Positions 24,037 through 32,599 of a stretch of 38,885 nucleotides of DNA are shown piece by piece. The translations under genes and the position numbers were made by a program. Numbering within the stretch: the first letter of the stretch is position 1; every line of letters begins with the position of its first letter. The DNA is taken from contig DAOUSW010000018.1 in NCBI GenBank assembly GCA_030627005.1, forward strand, positions 1 through 38,885, in the 5' to 3' direction. Below the pieces are notes generated by a model, which made no database searches, had not been told where the DNA came from, and saw only the letters and a list, made by a program, of their open reading frames with translations. The DNA is from MTP4 sp9310u (GTDB lineage: Archaea; Halobacteriota; Methanosarcinia; Methanosarcinales; Methanosarcinaceae).

Positions 24037-26709
24037 TTACAGGTTTTCGATAGCTTCTTCGACCTTTTCCCTGAACTCCTTGCTCCTGAACTTTGCCCAG
24101 GCGCAGGGGAACGTGTCGAGAAGAGTCCTGAGTTCTTTTTCCCTGTATGCCAGGTAGGTTTCAACTCCTTCCATTCCTTCAAGATTTGCTTGTTTTCCGG
24201 CTTTTTTCCCGCTTTCGTTTTCTGCCAGGCCCCAGGCCCCGGTCCTGAGGTAAGAGCTCAGCAGGTCGATTGCGACCACGGCGTCGTGCAGGTCTCCCAA
24301 GTGGTCCTGCAGGCCCTTGAACTCCTTGATCATGATTTTTGCATTGTCTCCCAGTACGTCTTCGAAGAACTCGAAGGTGTAGCGCAGCCCTTTGGCCGCG
24401 ATCCTGAGCCTGTGCAGGCGTTCTACCGAGACGTAAGGCCCCTCCACCCATTCGGAATAGGCCCCGATGTCGGCGAAGCGGGCGTAAATCACTGAAGGGA
24501 GCACGTCCTTTACCCTGTGGGGGAGAGCGTCATGTTTTTTGTTGCTGGTGGGAAGCGCCCCTGCTCCGGGGACTTCAAGGAATTCTGAGAAATCCCTTTT
24601 GAAACGGGCGTATTTTTCGCTGTCCAGGTACGCAAGCATGGTCTTTCGGGCTTTTTCCCTTTCTTCTCCGAGCATGGCAAAGAGGGGGCTGAGGTCCTGT
24701 TCGTGGTCCTCCGGCAGAGTCTCCAGATACTCCTCTGCCTTTTCCCGGAAAACGTCCAGGTCCCGGACATCCCCGAGAGCTCCCAGGGTCCGGCGAAGTC
24801 CCTTCAGGTGCGGGCCCAGCTGCTCCGAGTCAAGGTAGGCTTCAAAGACCTTTGATGCCGCCCGCATGCGCCTGACCGCAACCCGTATGTCGTGCAGTTC
24901 TTCGATATCTTCCCCTTTCCGGGTCCCTTTTTCATGGGGCAGCATCTGGTCAAACTGGTAGGAAAATATCCTGTGGGCGACTTCTCCCATAGAATCTCCG
25001 GGTTTGACAGTGAACTTTTCGGAGGATTTGCCTTTTTTCTTTTCTTTAGATTTTGCTTCTTCCTCTCTTACTTTTTCTCTTTTCTCCTCTACTTTTTCTC
25101 TTTCCTCTCTGGTTTTTTCTCCTCCCTCTCTGGTTTTTTCTTTTTTCTTCTCGACTTTTTCTCCGACTTTTTCTTTAGCTCCCTTTTTTTCTTCGGTTCC
25201 GGCTTCGTGCGGTTGCTCCATCGGGGTGAACCAGAGTTTTGTGCCGAAGAGGTATTCCCAGAGTTCGCTTCGCTTCTCTGCTTTCTTTCCTGCTTTTTCC
25301 GAATCAGGCCCTATCAGTTCGATTTCCAGGGCATCTTCAAGCTGCCGGATCCTGCCTGGCCGGACAGGGGAATTCTGGGTTTCCAGGAGGTCTGCAATCC
25401 GGACGAAGGCTGCGAGCACCAGGGCTTTATTCTGGAGCTCTGGAGGGAGCCGGATATGTGACCCTTTCAGGGCTTGTCCGAGAGTTTTTTCACTGACTCC
25501 GGGGTCCTGAAGTTCCGTGATCAGGGCGAGCATGCGTAAACTGTGGAGTTGGAGGCCTTTCAGGGGGTGGCTCAGGAGAATTTCTTTGCCCATCCGGGCT
25601 TTTTCTTCCCTGGAGACGGAAATTCCGATGTCTTTCATGAGGGCTGCCAGAGCCAGCAGTTCCCTTTCTCCAGCTCCCAGGCCATGGTAGGGGGAAAGCC
25701 CGTCAAAGAGGGTAAGGGCAGCATCTCTGACCCTTTTTGCCTTTGTCTCGTCCACACTGTAGAGTTCAAAGAGGGTTTCAGGAGTCCATTCTTCAAAACC
25801 CATGGCTTCCCAGCCCTGGTCCGGAGTCCCGCTTCCGGGGTTAAAGTGGATTTCTCGATCTGCAACGTCTTCTATTGCAAAGGGAAAGAAGGAAAGCCTC
25901 TCTTTTTCGAACTTCGAATGGAGGACTTCGATTTCAGGCTCGGGGATTTTAAACAGGAGGCTCAGTTCAGAACTCGATTTGCCCCTGTCAAGCTCAAGGA
26001 GAATCCCGGCATGTTTTCCGTAGATATTCCTGTGTTCTCTGAGCTGCAGGCAGAATGCCCTTTCCTGGTGGGACAGCAGGGTTTTATCGGGAAGATTCTC
26101 CGCGAAGAGGACAGCTCTTTCGAATTTGGAAAAGTGGCTCTCGGTCAGGTTGTAGTTTTTCAGAAGGTATTCCGAGATAATGGCCAGGTCTTCGGAGGTC
26201 CCGCCACTTTTCAGTTCCACTTCAAGCTCGCTGTATGTCTTTTCCCTGTTTTCGCTTTTCAGGTTTACCCTGTCCAGGGAGAGTTCGGCCACATGCCTTC
26301 CTCCAAGTTTCACCTGGCTGACAACCCTGTTTTGTTTGAGTTTCAGAAGTGGGGAGAGATCAAAATCTGCGGTAAGTTCGAAAATCCTGTTTCTGATTTC
26401 GGGGTCGGGGCATTCCAGGAGAGGAACACCCTCAGGCAGAAAACAGACGTGTTCTTCTCGCCTGTGGGCTCCCCCTTCGAACCCTCCCAGGCTTTTGATG
26501 GTTATCCAGTGCCCCTCTTTTCCGACATCCTTACGCATCCGCAGATAGTATCCCGACGCCATTATAGCCATATTTTCCGTGTCCAGAAAGGTGTCCTCCG
26601 TGGGCTGGGCCACAGCTTCGGAAAGGGAATAGTCCCCCAACCGGGACAGCTTTTCAAGGGCCAGAAAGTCCGCTTCATCCATTACAAGAAACTTTGATTC
26701 GATTTCCAT
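24037..26709 (-). CDS. CYTH-HTH-(degenerate HD)-CHAD fusion protein, polyphosphate-linked
   Basis: An 890-residue multidomain protein. Residues 1-200 are a CYTH triphosphate-tunnel domain with EIESK (ExExK), YYLRMR, ITIKS, AELSLD and ELEVELKS, all tunnel residues apparently kept, so it may hydrolyse triphosphate or polyphosphate. Residues 212-275 look like a winged/helix-turn-helix spacer (GILLELDRGKSSSELSLLF). Residues 325-495 resemble the HD domain of the neighbouring Ppx (GERELL, then KDIG where Ppx has HDIG; FVRIADLLE for LRIAEGLD), so its metal site is lost. Residues 500-565 are a K/E-rich, probably coiled linker. Residues 575-890 are a CHAD domain with HDIRVAVRRMR, LGDVRDLDV, LHRLRIAAKGLRY and LQDHLGDLHDAVVA; CHAD is known to bind polyphosphate. 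It is convergent with ppk-ppx. It probably senses, stores or cuts polyphosphate (inference). Confidence 0.88.
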   Translation of the reverse strand: MEIESKFLVMDEADFLALEKLSRLGDYSLSEAVAQPTEDTFLDTENMAIMASGYYLRMRKDVGKEGHWITIKSLGGFEGGAHRREEHVCFLPEGVPLLECPDPEIRNRIFELTADFDLSPLLKLKQNRVVSQVKLGGRHVAELSLDRVNLKSENREKTYSELEVELKSGGTSEDLAIISEYLLKNYNLTESHFSKFERAVLFAENLPDKTLLSHQERAFCLQLREHRNIYGKHAGILLELDRGKSSSELSLLFKIPEPEIEVLHSKFEKERLSFFPFAIEDVADREIHFNPGSGTPDQGWEAMGFEEWTPETLFELYSVDETKAKRVRDAALTLFDGLSPYHGLGAGERELLALAALMKDIGISVSREEKARMGKEILLSHPLKGLQLHSLRMLALITELQDPGVSEKTLGQALKGSHIRLPPELQNKALVLAAFVRIADLLETQNSPVRPGRIRQLEDALEIELIGPDSEKAGKKAEKRSELWEYLFGTKLWFTPMEQPHEAGTEEKKGAKEKVGEKVEKKKEKTREGGEKTREEREKVEEKREKVREEEAKSKEKKKGKSSEKFTVKPGDSMGEVAHRIFSYQFDQMLPHEKGTRKGEDIEELHDIRVAVRRMRAASKVFEAYLDSEQLGPHLKGLRRTLGALGDVRDLDVFREKAEEYLETLPEDHEQDLSPLFAMLGEEREKARKTMLAYLDSEKYARFKRDFSEFLEVPGAGALPTSNKKHDALPHRVKDVLPSVIYARFADIGAYSEWVEGPYVSVERLHRLRIAAKGLRYTFEFFEDVLGDNAKIMIKEFKGLQDHLGDLHDAVVAIDLLSSYLRTGAWGLAENESGKKAGKQANLEGMEGVETYLAYREKELRTLLDTFPCAWAKFRSKEFREKVEEAIENL

Positions 26710-27151
26710 GCTTACCCCCTTCTATATACAACTGCATGCAATATAGTCATTCTCATATTATTACTATATTTTTATATTATTTATGTTCTGGTCGGATGTG
26801 GTTCCGAATTACTGAATAAGTCTGTATCCCCTTGAAACTTTCAAGAAGGTTTTTATCGTTTCCCGGGGTTTTGATTGAAGACGGTCAACTGAAATCGGAA
26901 TTAAGGTTAAATTGAGAACGAAGTTGCGCAAGGTAGTAAAATTTTAAAACAAGTTCCGTCTTATTACTACATATTATATGATTTATTGTAGTAAACATCA
27001 AGTACTATCTAAAGATAATCCTGATCTAATGATAATCCCGATCCAAAGACAAACATAATTCCAAAGACAAACATAATTCCAAAGACAAAAAAATATATTC
27101 AAAAATTCACCGCATGAATCCGGTGTACCCTTTCATAAACGAATGGAGTAA
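26710..27151. other. AT-rich spacer upstream of orc1/cdc6, candidate origin region
   Basis: It holds a perfect palindrome CTTGAAA-C-TTTCAAG (26831-26845), an inverted repeat TTACTAC/GTAGTAA (26964-26970, 26988-26994) around an AT-only stretch, and 18-bp direct repeats CCAAAGACAAACATAATT (27043-27088). A TATA-like AAAATATATTC at about 27088-27100 fits the cdc6 promoter. Archaeal origins often lie beside cdc6 genes, so an origin is possible, but I do not see a set of canonical ORB elements with G-strings. Confidence 0.35.
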
Positions 27152-28279
27152 TTGCCCTTGACCAATAACGACATGCTACTCTGGGACGAGACCCTTTTCA
27201 AGGACCCCTCCGTACTCGAACCTGACCACCTTCCTGACTATTTTTCCCACAGAGACACTCAGTTGAACTCTCTCAGGTTTGCCCTTCGCCCCGCCCTGCG
27301 CGGCATGCGTCCGATGAACTGCTTGCTGGTGGGGCCTCCGGGGACGGGAAAGACCAGTGCGGTCATGAAGGTGTTCAGGGAAGTCGAGGCCCATACTACC
27401 AGCGTCGTGCCGGTGAAGGTCAACTGCCAGATCGATTCCACTCGTTTTGCGGTTATTTCCCGGATTTATAAAAAACTGTTCGGGATCTCCCCTCCCAGTT
27501 CAGGGGTCGCTTTCAGGAAACTTTTTGAAAATGTTGTGGACTTTCTGATCTCCTCCGAGAAGGTGCTGCTCCTGGCCCTGGATGACCTCAACTACCTCTG
27601 CTACGAAGGGCATGCCAACGAGGTCATGTATTCCCTCCTGCGTGCTCACGAACAGTACCCGGGGGCCAGGATAGGGGTAATCGGGATCGTGAACGATGCT
27701 TCGGACCTCTACAGGCTCGATGCGCGGGTCAACTCGGTTTTCCTGCCGGAAGAGATTTCTTTTCCAAGGTACGGGTATGAGGAAATCCTGGATATTTTGA
27801 GGGACCGGGTGAAGTACGGCTTTTACCCGAAGGTTGTTTCCGAAGAGGTGCTTGAAATGGTTGTCTCTTATGTGGAAAAGACAGGGGACCTGAGGGTTGG
27901 GATCGACCTTTTGAAACGTTCCGGGTTTAATGCCGAGCGGAGAGGGAGCCGCACGATCTCCTCCGAAGATGTGGAAAAAGCCTATGAGGCTTCCAAACTG
28001 CTGCATCTATGCAGGGGCATAAGCCTCCTCTCTGACCCTGAAAAGGCCCTCCTGGGACTGGTTGCAAGGAAAGAGAAAATCCAGGCCGGGGAGCTTTATA
28101 ACTCCTTTCATGAACTCACAGACCTGGGGTACACGCGTTTTTACGGCATGGTCAACAAACTCCAGGCCCTAAGCTACGTGGACGCTGACTTTACAGGAAA
28201 GGGGCAGAGAGGCAGGACGCGGATAATAACTACAAAATTTAAAGCAAAGGATATCCTGAACTGTCTTGAAAAGTCCTGA
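27152..28279 (+). CDS. Orc1/Cdc6-type replication initiator
   Basis: AAA+ ATPase that binds origin DNA and loads MCM. Walker A is LLVGPPGTGKTSAVMKVF (about residues 58-75), Walker B VLLLALDDLNYL, sensor 1 IGVIGIVNDAS, and sensor 2/arginine region near GDLRVGIDLLKRSG. A C-terminal winged helix follows (ELYNSFHELTDLGYTRFYGM to GRTRIITTK). Length 375 fits archaeal Cdc6. The frame opens with TTG 27152, preceded by GGAG 3 bases before; TTG 27158 and ATG 27173 are alternatives. It is probably one of several Cdc6 copies in the genome; which origin it serves cannot be seen. It converges with the thermosome gene. Walker B shows DD in place of the more common DE, a variant that may affect ATP hydrolysis. 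Confidence 0.92.
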   Translation: MPLTNNDMLLWDETLFKDPSVLEPDHLPDYFSHRDTQLNSLRFALRPALRGMRPMNCLLVGPPGTGKTSAVMKVFREVEAHTTSVVPVKVNCQIDSTRFAVISRIYKKLFGISPPSSGVAFRKLFENVVDFLISSEKVLLLALDDLNYLCYEGHANEVMYSLLRAHEQYPGARIGVIGIVNDASDLYRLDARVNSVFLPEEISFPRYGYEEILDILRDRVKYGFYPKVVSEEVLEMVVSYVEKTGDLRVGIDLLKRSGFNAERRGSRTISSEDVEKAYEASKLLHLCRGISLLSDPEKALLGLVARKEKIQAGELYNSFHELTDLGYTRFYGMVNKLQALSYVDADFTGKGQRGRTRIITTKFKAKDILNCLEKS

Positions 28280-28285
28280 TATTCT

Positions 28286-28345
28286 TTTTTTGCAAATCGT
28301 TTTTTTGCAAGTCTTGTTTTGCAAATCGTTTTTAAAAAAGAATAT
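28286..28345 (+). terminator. Repeated T-tracts after cdc6
   Basis: Three poly-T runs separated by GCAAATCG or GCAAGTC lie within 60 bases of the cdc6 stop. Archaeal transcription ends readily at such T-runs. Confidence 0.55.
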
Positions 28346-28494
28346 AATGTAGTTCAATTCTTTAAAAGACCCGGTTAAGGGCCTTATAAAAGAACCTTGG
28401 AGATTCACAAGAAATTTTGTTAAAAATCTGCAACAGGTTGAATACCTGCAACAGGCATTTTGCTGAAATCAAAAGTTTTTGGCTAAATATTTTT

Positions 28495-28524
28495 TAAGAA
28501 AAAAAGGGCAGTTAAAGACTGCGC
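28495..28524 (-). terminator. Hairpin and U-tract after the thermosome gene
   Basis: On the minus strand GGCGCAGTCTTTAACTGCCC folds into a stem with one bulge and is followed by TTTTTTTCTT. It lies 55-85 bases after the thermosome stop. Confidence 0.6.
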
Positions 28525-28578
28525 CTTCTTTTCTCGTTTTCGGGGCTTGCCCGAATTTTAAACCTTATTTTCAGAAAT

Positions 28579-30228
28579 TTACATCATTGGAGGCATTCCG
28601 CCCATTCCACCCATTCCTGGGGGCATTCCGCCCATTTCTTCGGGGCTGGGGGCTGCGCGGGTGGATGCGATGATGTCGTCGATCCTGAGGATCATGACTG
28701 CGGATTCGGTTGCGGCGCTGACTACCTGAGTCTTGACTCTGAGGGGTTCGACCACAAAGGCCTCCCACATGTCAACAACCTTTCCTTCGTAGACGTCGAG
28801 ACCTGCTGTCTTCACGCCTTTCTCGTGCTGGGAGCGCAGCTCCATGAGCATGTCGATCGGGTCGAGACCTGCGTTTTCTGCAAGGGTCCTCGGGATGACT
28901 TCGAGAGCTTCGGCGTAGGCCTTAACTGCAAGCTGTTCCCTGCCTTCGAGGGTTGCTGCGTATTCCTGGAGCCTGAGTGCAACTTCCACTTCAGGGGAGC
29001 CGCCACCTGCAACGAGCTTCTCGTCTTCGATTGCCACACCTACTACACGGATTGCGTCTTCGAGGGCGCTGCCGATGCTGTCCACAACGTGCTCGGTGCC
29101 GCCGCGGAGGAGGATGGTAACTGCCTTTGGGTTGTTACAGCCGGTGACAAAGGTCATGTTGTCTCCGCCAACTCTCTTTTCTTCCACGGACTTGGCGTAT
29201 CCGAGGTCTTCGGAGGTAATCTCATCCATGTTGGTGATGAGCTTGCCGCCGGTTGCGCGGGCGAGTTTTTCCATGTCGCTCTTCTTGACTCTGCGCACGG
29301 CAAAGATGCCTGCCTTTGCAAGGTAGTGCTGGGCCAGGTCTTCAATGCCCTTCTGGCAGAATACGACGTTTGCCCCGCTGGCGATGACCTTGTTCACGAT
29401 GTCTTTGAGCATCTTTTCTTCCTGGTCAAGGAAGGACTGGAGCTGGTCCGGAGAGGTGATCGAGATTTCTGCGTCCACTTCGGTGTCCTTGAGTTCGATT
29501 GCGGAGTTCAGAAGGACGATCTTTGCATCATTGACTTTTTCGGGCATGTTGGGGTGGATCCTTTCCTTGTCAATGATCATGCCGGGGATAAGTTCGGAAT
29601 CCTCGACCCTGCCGCCTACTTTCTTGATAACGTTGATGTTTTCTCTGTCCACGGTGTTCTTTCCGTTTGTGTCTACAACGCTGGTAACTGCGTCCACGGC
29701 GATTTCGGAAAGAACCCTCTTGGAAGACTCTGCGCCCTTTCCGGTCATGGCTGTCTCGGAAATGCTGATCAGAAGGTCCCGGTTGGACATATCCACACTC
29801 ATTGCCAGGGAGTTAAGGACTTCAACAGCTCTTTCGGCTGCCAGCCTGTACCCGGAGGCGATGATGGTGGGGTGAATTTCCTGTTCGATTAAGTCCTCAG
29901 CTTTCTTTAAGAGTTCCCCTGCGACCACAGCGGCACTGGTGGTTCCGTCTCCCACTTCATCGTCCTGGGTCTTGGAAACTTCCACAACCATCTTTGCGGC
30001 GGGGTGCTCGATGTCCATCTCTTTAAGAATGGTTGCACCGTCATTGGTGATGACCACATCACCCATGCCGTCCACAAGCATCTTGTCCATTCCCTTGGGT
30101 CCGAGGGTGGTCCTGACTGCTTCGGCTACTGCCTTTGCGGCCATGATGTTGTTGTTCTGGGCATCCCTGCCTCTGGTTCTTTTGCTGCCTTCTCTTAATA
30201 TGAATATTGGCTGTCCTTGTCCTGCCAT
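28579..30228 (-). CDS. Thermosome (group II chaperonin) subunit
   Basis: ATP-driven folding machine subunit of the two-ring cytosolic thermosome. The N-terminus has RTRGRDAQNNNIMAAKAVAE, the nucleotide site TTLGPKGMDKMLVD, VITNDGATILKEMDIEHPAA and GDGTTSAAVVAGELL with the catalytic Asp. The apical and intermediate parts follow, with RILLRGGTEHVVDS-like sequence and VAGGGSPEVEVAL near residue 400. The C-terminus is the Gly/Met-rich tail typical of thermosomes (GGMPPGMGGMGGMPPMM). Length 549 is normal. The ATG at 30228 follows GGAGG by 8 bases. A TATA-like TTTTATATAG lies about 70 bases upstream, with an inverted repeat just beyond it, suggesting heat-shock-type control. Methanosarcina usually has several thermosome genes; which subunit this is cannot be told here. 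Confidence 0.95.
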   Translation of the reverse strand: MAGQGQPIFILREGSKRTRGRDAQNNNIMAAKAVAEAVRTTLGPKGMDKMLVDGMGDVVITNDGATILKEMDIEHPAAKMVVEVSKTQDDEVGDGTTSAAVVAGELLKKAEDLIEQEIHPTIIASGYRLAAERAVEVLNSLAMSVDMSNRDLLISISETAMTGKGAESSKRVLSEIAVDAVTSVVDTNGKNTVDRENINVIKKVGGRVEDSELIPGMIIDKERIHPNMPEKVNDAKIVLLNSAIELKDTEVDAEISITSPDQLQSFLDQEEKMLKDIVNKVIASGANVVFCQKGIEDLAQHYLAKAGIFAVRRVKKSDMEKLARATGGKLITNMDEITSEDLGYAKSVEEKRVGGDNMTFVTGCNNPKAVTILLRGGTEHVVDSIGSALEDAIRVVGVAIEDEKLVAGGGSPEVEVALRLQEYAATLEGREQLAVKAYAEALEVIPRTLAENAGLDPIDMLMELRSQHEKGVKTAGLDVYEGKVVDMWEAFVVEPLRVKTQVVSAATESAVMILRIDDIIASTRAAPSPEEMGGMPPGMGGMGGMPPMM

Positions 30229-31074
30229 GTATCTAATCCTCCGTTAGCGTGAATTGGTATCTTGGAATTAAAACGCATTTTACATGTTTGTACTTCTATA
30301 TAAAATCATCCCACTGGTTTAAGTGGGACATCTGCGCTTCCGCAGCTCTTCTCATCGATAAAGCCGGTGCAAACTCTTTCTTCTAAAGCTCAATTCCCGG
30401 GGTCAACTTGAGGTGGATCTGCTTTTATTTTCCTTCAGGAAAGGAAATTGTTCATCAGGGCAAATTTCTATATTTTTTTCAACATTTCTGCTCCTGATAA
30501 ACTTGTTTTTTACTACCTTTCATAACCAATCATTATAAAAAAATATTATCTGATGCATGTCTTTTAAAAATGAGGATTTTACTGAGTTCAATTTTCCAGT
30601 TAACCGGTTTAATGGTTTTACCAGTTTAATGGTCTAATTTTTTGGATAAATTTGATCTTAATGGTCTAATATTTTGGATGAATTTGATTTTTAATGGTTT
30701 AATGTTTTGGGGGAATTTGATCTTTTAATGGTTTAAGTAATTTAATGGGATTGGTTGTCTAGTACTCTAAAAGGTGATGTATTTAAGGGTTCAATGGTTT
30801 GAACCTGCTGAAGGTTCCAATAGTTTAATGGTTTAAAATAGTTGAATGTTCTAATAGTTTAATGGTCTACTATTTTAATAAGTTTAATATAGGTCTGAAT
30901 TAATTAATAGACTACAATATTATAATGGAAAAATTAATATCTTAAGTACTTCTAATGTAAATATTATAATACAGATATAGTCCATTTTTCTGGTTTGGTT
31001 GAACAGATTGGTCAAAACACTGTAACAGAAAAGTTAATATCTCATGTCTCCATAATAAAATTTTGGGGGACTTT
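30229..31074. other. 846-bp divergent spacer between thermosome and Hsp70 genes
   Basis: No gene seen. 30600-30880 is a series of diverged repeats built on TTAATGGTTTAA and TTTTGGATGAATTTGAT, with about 33-base spacing between 30630 and 30740. GGTTCAA-TGGT-TTGAACC (30788-30805) is a perfect dyad about 270 bases before the Hsp70 start. The remainder is AT-rich promoter-like DNA. Confidence 0.6.
30295..30328 (-). promoter_or_regulatory. Thermosome promoter: TATA box plus upstream dyad
   Basis: On the minus strand TCCCACT-TAAACC-AGTGGGA (30328-30309) is a perfect 7-bp dyad directly before GATTTTATATAG (about 30306-30295). The dyad would overlap the BRE/TFB region, a position suited to an activator or repressor. 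It does not match the published Phr or HSR1 sites that I can recall. Confidence 0.5.
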
Positions 31075-32376
31075 ATGGCTCAAGTCAGAAGTAAAGTATT
31101 GGGTATAGACCTTGGGACCACCAATTCGTGTACGGCAATAATCGAACTTGGGGAACCGAAGGTCATCACAAACTCAGAAGGAAAAAGGCTTACACCTTCA
31201 GTTGTAGGTTTTTCTAAAAAGAATGAACTGCTCGTGGGAGAACTCGCCAAAAGGCAGATAGTTTCCAATCCCGAGAATTCCGTTCAGTCCATAAAGCGAT
31301 ATATGGGAAAACCTGACTACAGGGTACCGCTGAACAATGAGAACTATACGCCGCACGGAATTTCAGCAATGATTCTCCAGAAGCTTAAAGTCGATGCGGA
31401 GAAATACCTTGGGGATGCTGTCGGAAAAGCCGTGATTACGGTTCCGGCTTATTTTAACGATTCCCAGCGCTTCGCAACGAAAAAAGCTGGGGAAATGGCA
31501 GGCCTGGATGTGCTGAGGGTTATAAACGAACCTACAGCTGCAGCCCTTGCCTACGGCCTGAGGGACGGTGTCCAGGACCAGAAAATCCTGGTTTACGACC
31601 TCGGCGGCGGAACTTTTGACGTATCGATTCTCAAAATCAAACACGGCGTTTTCGAAGTGCTGGCTACCTGTGGGGATACCGAACTTGGTGGCGATGACTT
31701 CGACCGGAAAATTGTCGATTATTTGCTCTCGGAGTTTAAGGAAGCCGAAGGTACAGACCTCTCTGAAAATGTGGAGGCCATGCAGCGTATCAAGGAAGCC
31801 GCAGAGAGGTGCAAGGTTGACCTGTCCTCCCTTAAGACTGCAAATGTTGATCTCCCTTACATTTCTGAAAATAAACGTCTGGATATGGAGATCTCAAGGG
31901 AACAATTCGAAGCAATGACCGAGGACCTTGTTAATAAAACCATTTCAATCATGGAAAAATCCCTGAAAGATGCAGGACTTTCTCCTCAAGATATTGATGA
32001 AGTCATTCTTGTGGGCGGGTCTACCAGAATCCCTGCCGTAGCGAAACGGGTAGAAGATTTCATGGGAAAATCCCCCCTTCAGAGCATTAACCCTGATGAA
32101 GTTGTGGCAATGGGCGCGGCTGTCCAGGCCGGGATCCTCGGAAACGAGTACCTGAAAAGTTCCGGGAACCAGCAGGTCGATGGCGGCAACCTCGTGCTTC
32201 TCGACGTCACCTCTCTTACACTGGGATTTGAAACCGTAGGGGATACGACGGCATTCATAATTCCCCGGAACACGACGATACCTACCAGGAATAGTAAGGT
32301 CTTTACCACTCATTATGACAACCAGGAGGTCGTCAGGGGTAAGATTCTCCAGGGAGAAGAGCAGGAGGCATCCTAA
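31075..32376 (+). CDS. DnaK-like Hsp70 paralog, interrupted by an ochre codon
   Basis: Hsp70 chaperone with a complete ATPase domain: LGIDLGTTNSCTAI (phosphate 1), ITVPAYFNDSQRFATKKAGE, INEPTAAALAYGL, VYDLGGGTFDVSILK (phosphate 2) and EVILVGGSTRIPAV. The linker reads VVLLDVTSLTLGFETV, close to the DnaK VLLLDVTPLSLGIE. The substrate-binding beta domain is cut by TAA (32374-32376) after LQGEEQEAS. The same frame then continues for 59 codons of good DnaK sequence, so the stop looks like a point nonsense mutation. I prefer ATG 31075, five bases after GGGGGA, over TTG 31063; the product is 433 residues. The frame lacks the helical lid even with readthrough. A J-protein gene follows 43 bases after the extended frame's end. 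Likely a second Hsp70, not the main grpE-dnaK-dnaJ copy. Confidence 0.85.
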   Translation: MAQVRSKVLGIDLGTTNSCTAIIELGEPKVITNSEGKRLTPSVVGFSKKNELLVGELAKRQIVSNPENSVQSIKRYMGKPDYRVPLNNENYTPHGISAMILQKLKVDAEKYLGDAVGKAVITVPAYFNDSQRFATKKAGEMAGLDVLRVINEPTAAALAYGLRDGVQDQKILVYDLGGGTFDVSILKIKHGVFEVLATCGDTELGGDDFDRKIVDYLLSEFKEAEGTDLSENVEAMQRIKEAAERCKVDLSSLKTANVDLPYISENKRLDMEISREQFEAMTEDLVNKTISIMEKSLKDAGLSPQDIDEVILVGGSTRIPAVAKRVEDFMGKSPLQSINPDEVVAMGAAVQAGILGNEYLKSSGNQQVDGGNLVLLDVTSLTLGFETVGDTTAFIIPRNTTIPTRNSKVFTTHYDNQEVVRGKILQGEEQEAS

Positions 32377-32556
32377 AATGTGGCTCTGGGAACAATTATC
32401 CTGGAGAATATTCCTCCCTCTCTGAAAGGTGTTCCGCGGATAGAGGTTACTTTTGACATCGATGCCAACGGCATAATAAACGCCACAGCCAGAGACCTTG
32501 CGACAGGAAACATGCGAAGCGTTACTATCGAAAGGCCGGCAGGGCTCAATGACTGA
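32377..32556 (+). pseudogene. In-frame remainder of the Hsp70 beta domain after the TAA
   Basis: 59 codons follow the TAA in frame and end in TGA (32554-32556). They read NVALGTIILENIPPSLKGVP, then RIEVTFDIDANGIINATARD and TIERPAGLND, matching the end of the DnaK substrate-binding beta sandwich. The frame ends where the DnaK lid normally begins (GLSDEEI in typical DnaK), so a full product would be 493 residues with readthrough or before mutation. There is no start of its own. Confidence 0.8.
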
Positions 32557-32599
32557 CATCTTGAAATAACAAATGAGGTATCTCAAAGGGGGAAAGGCA

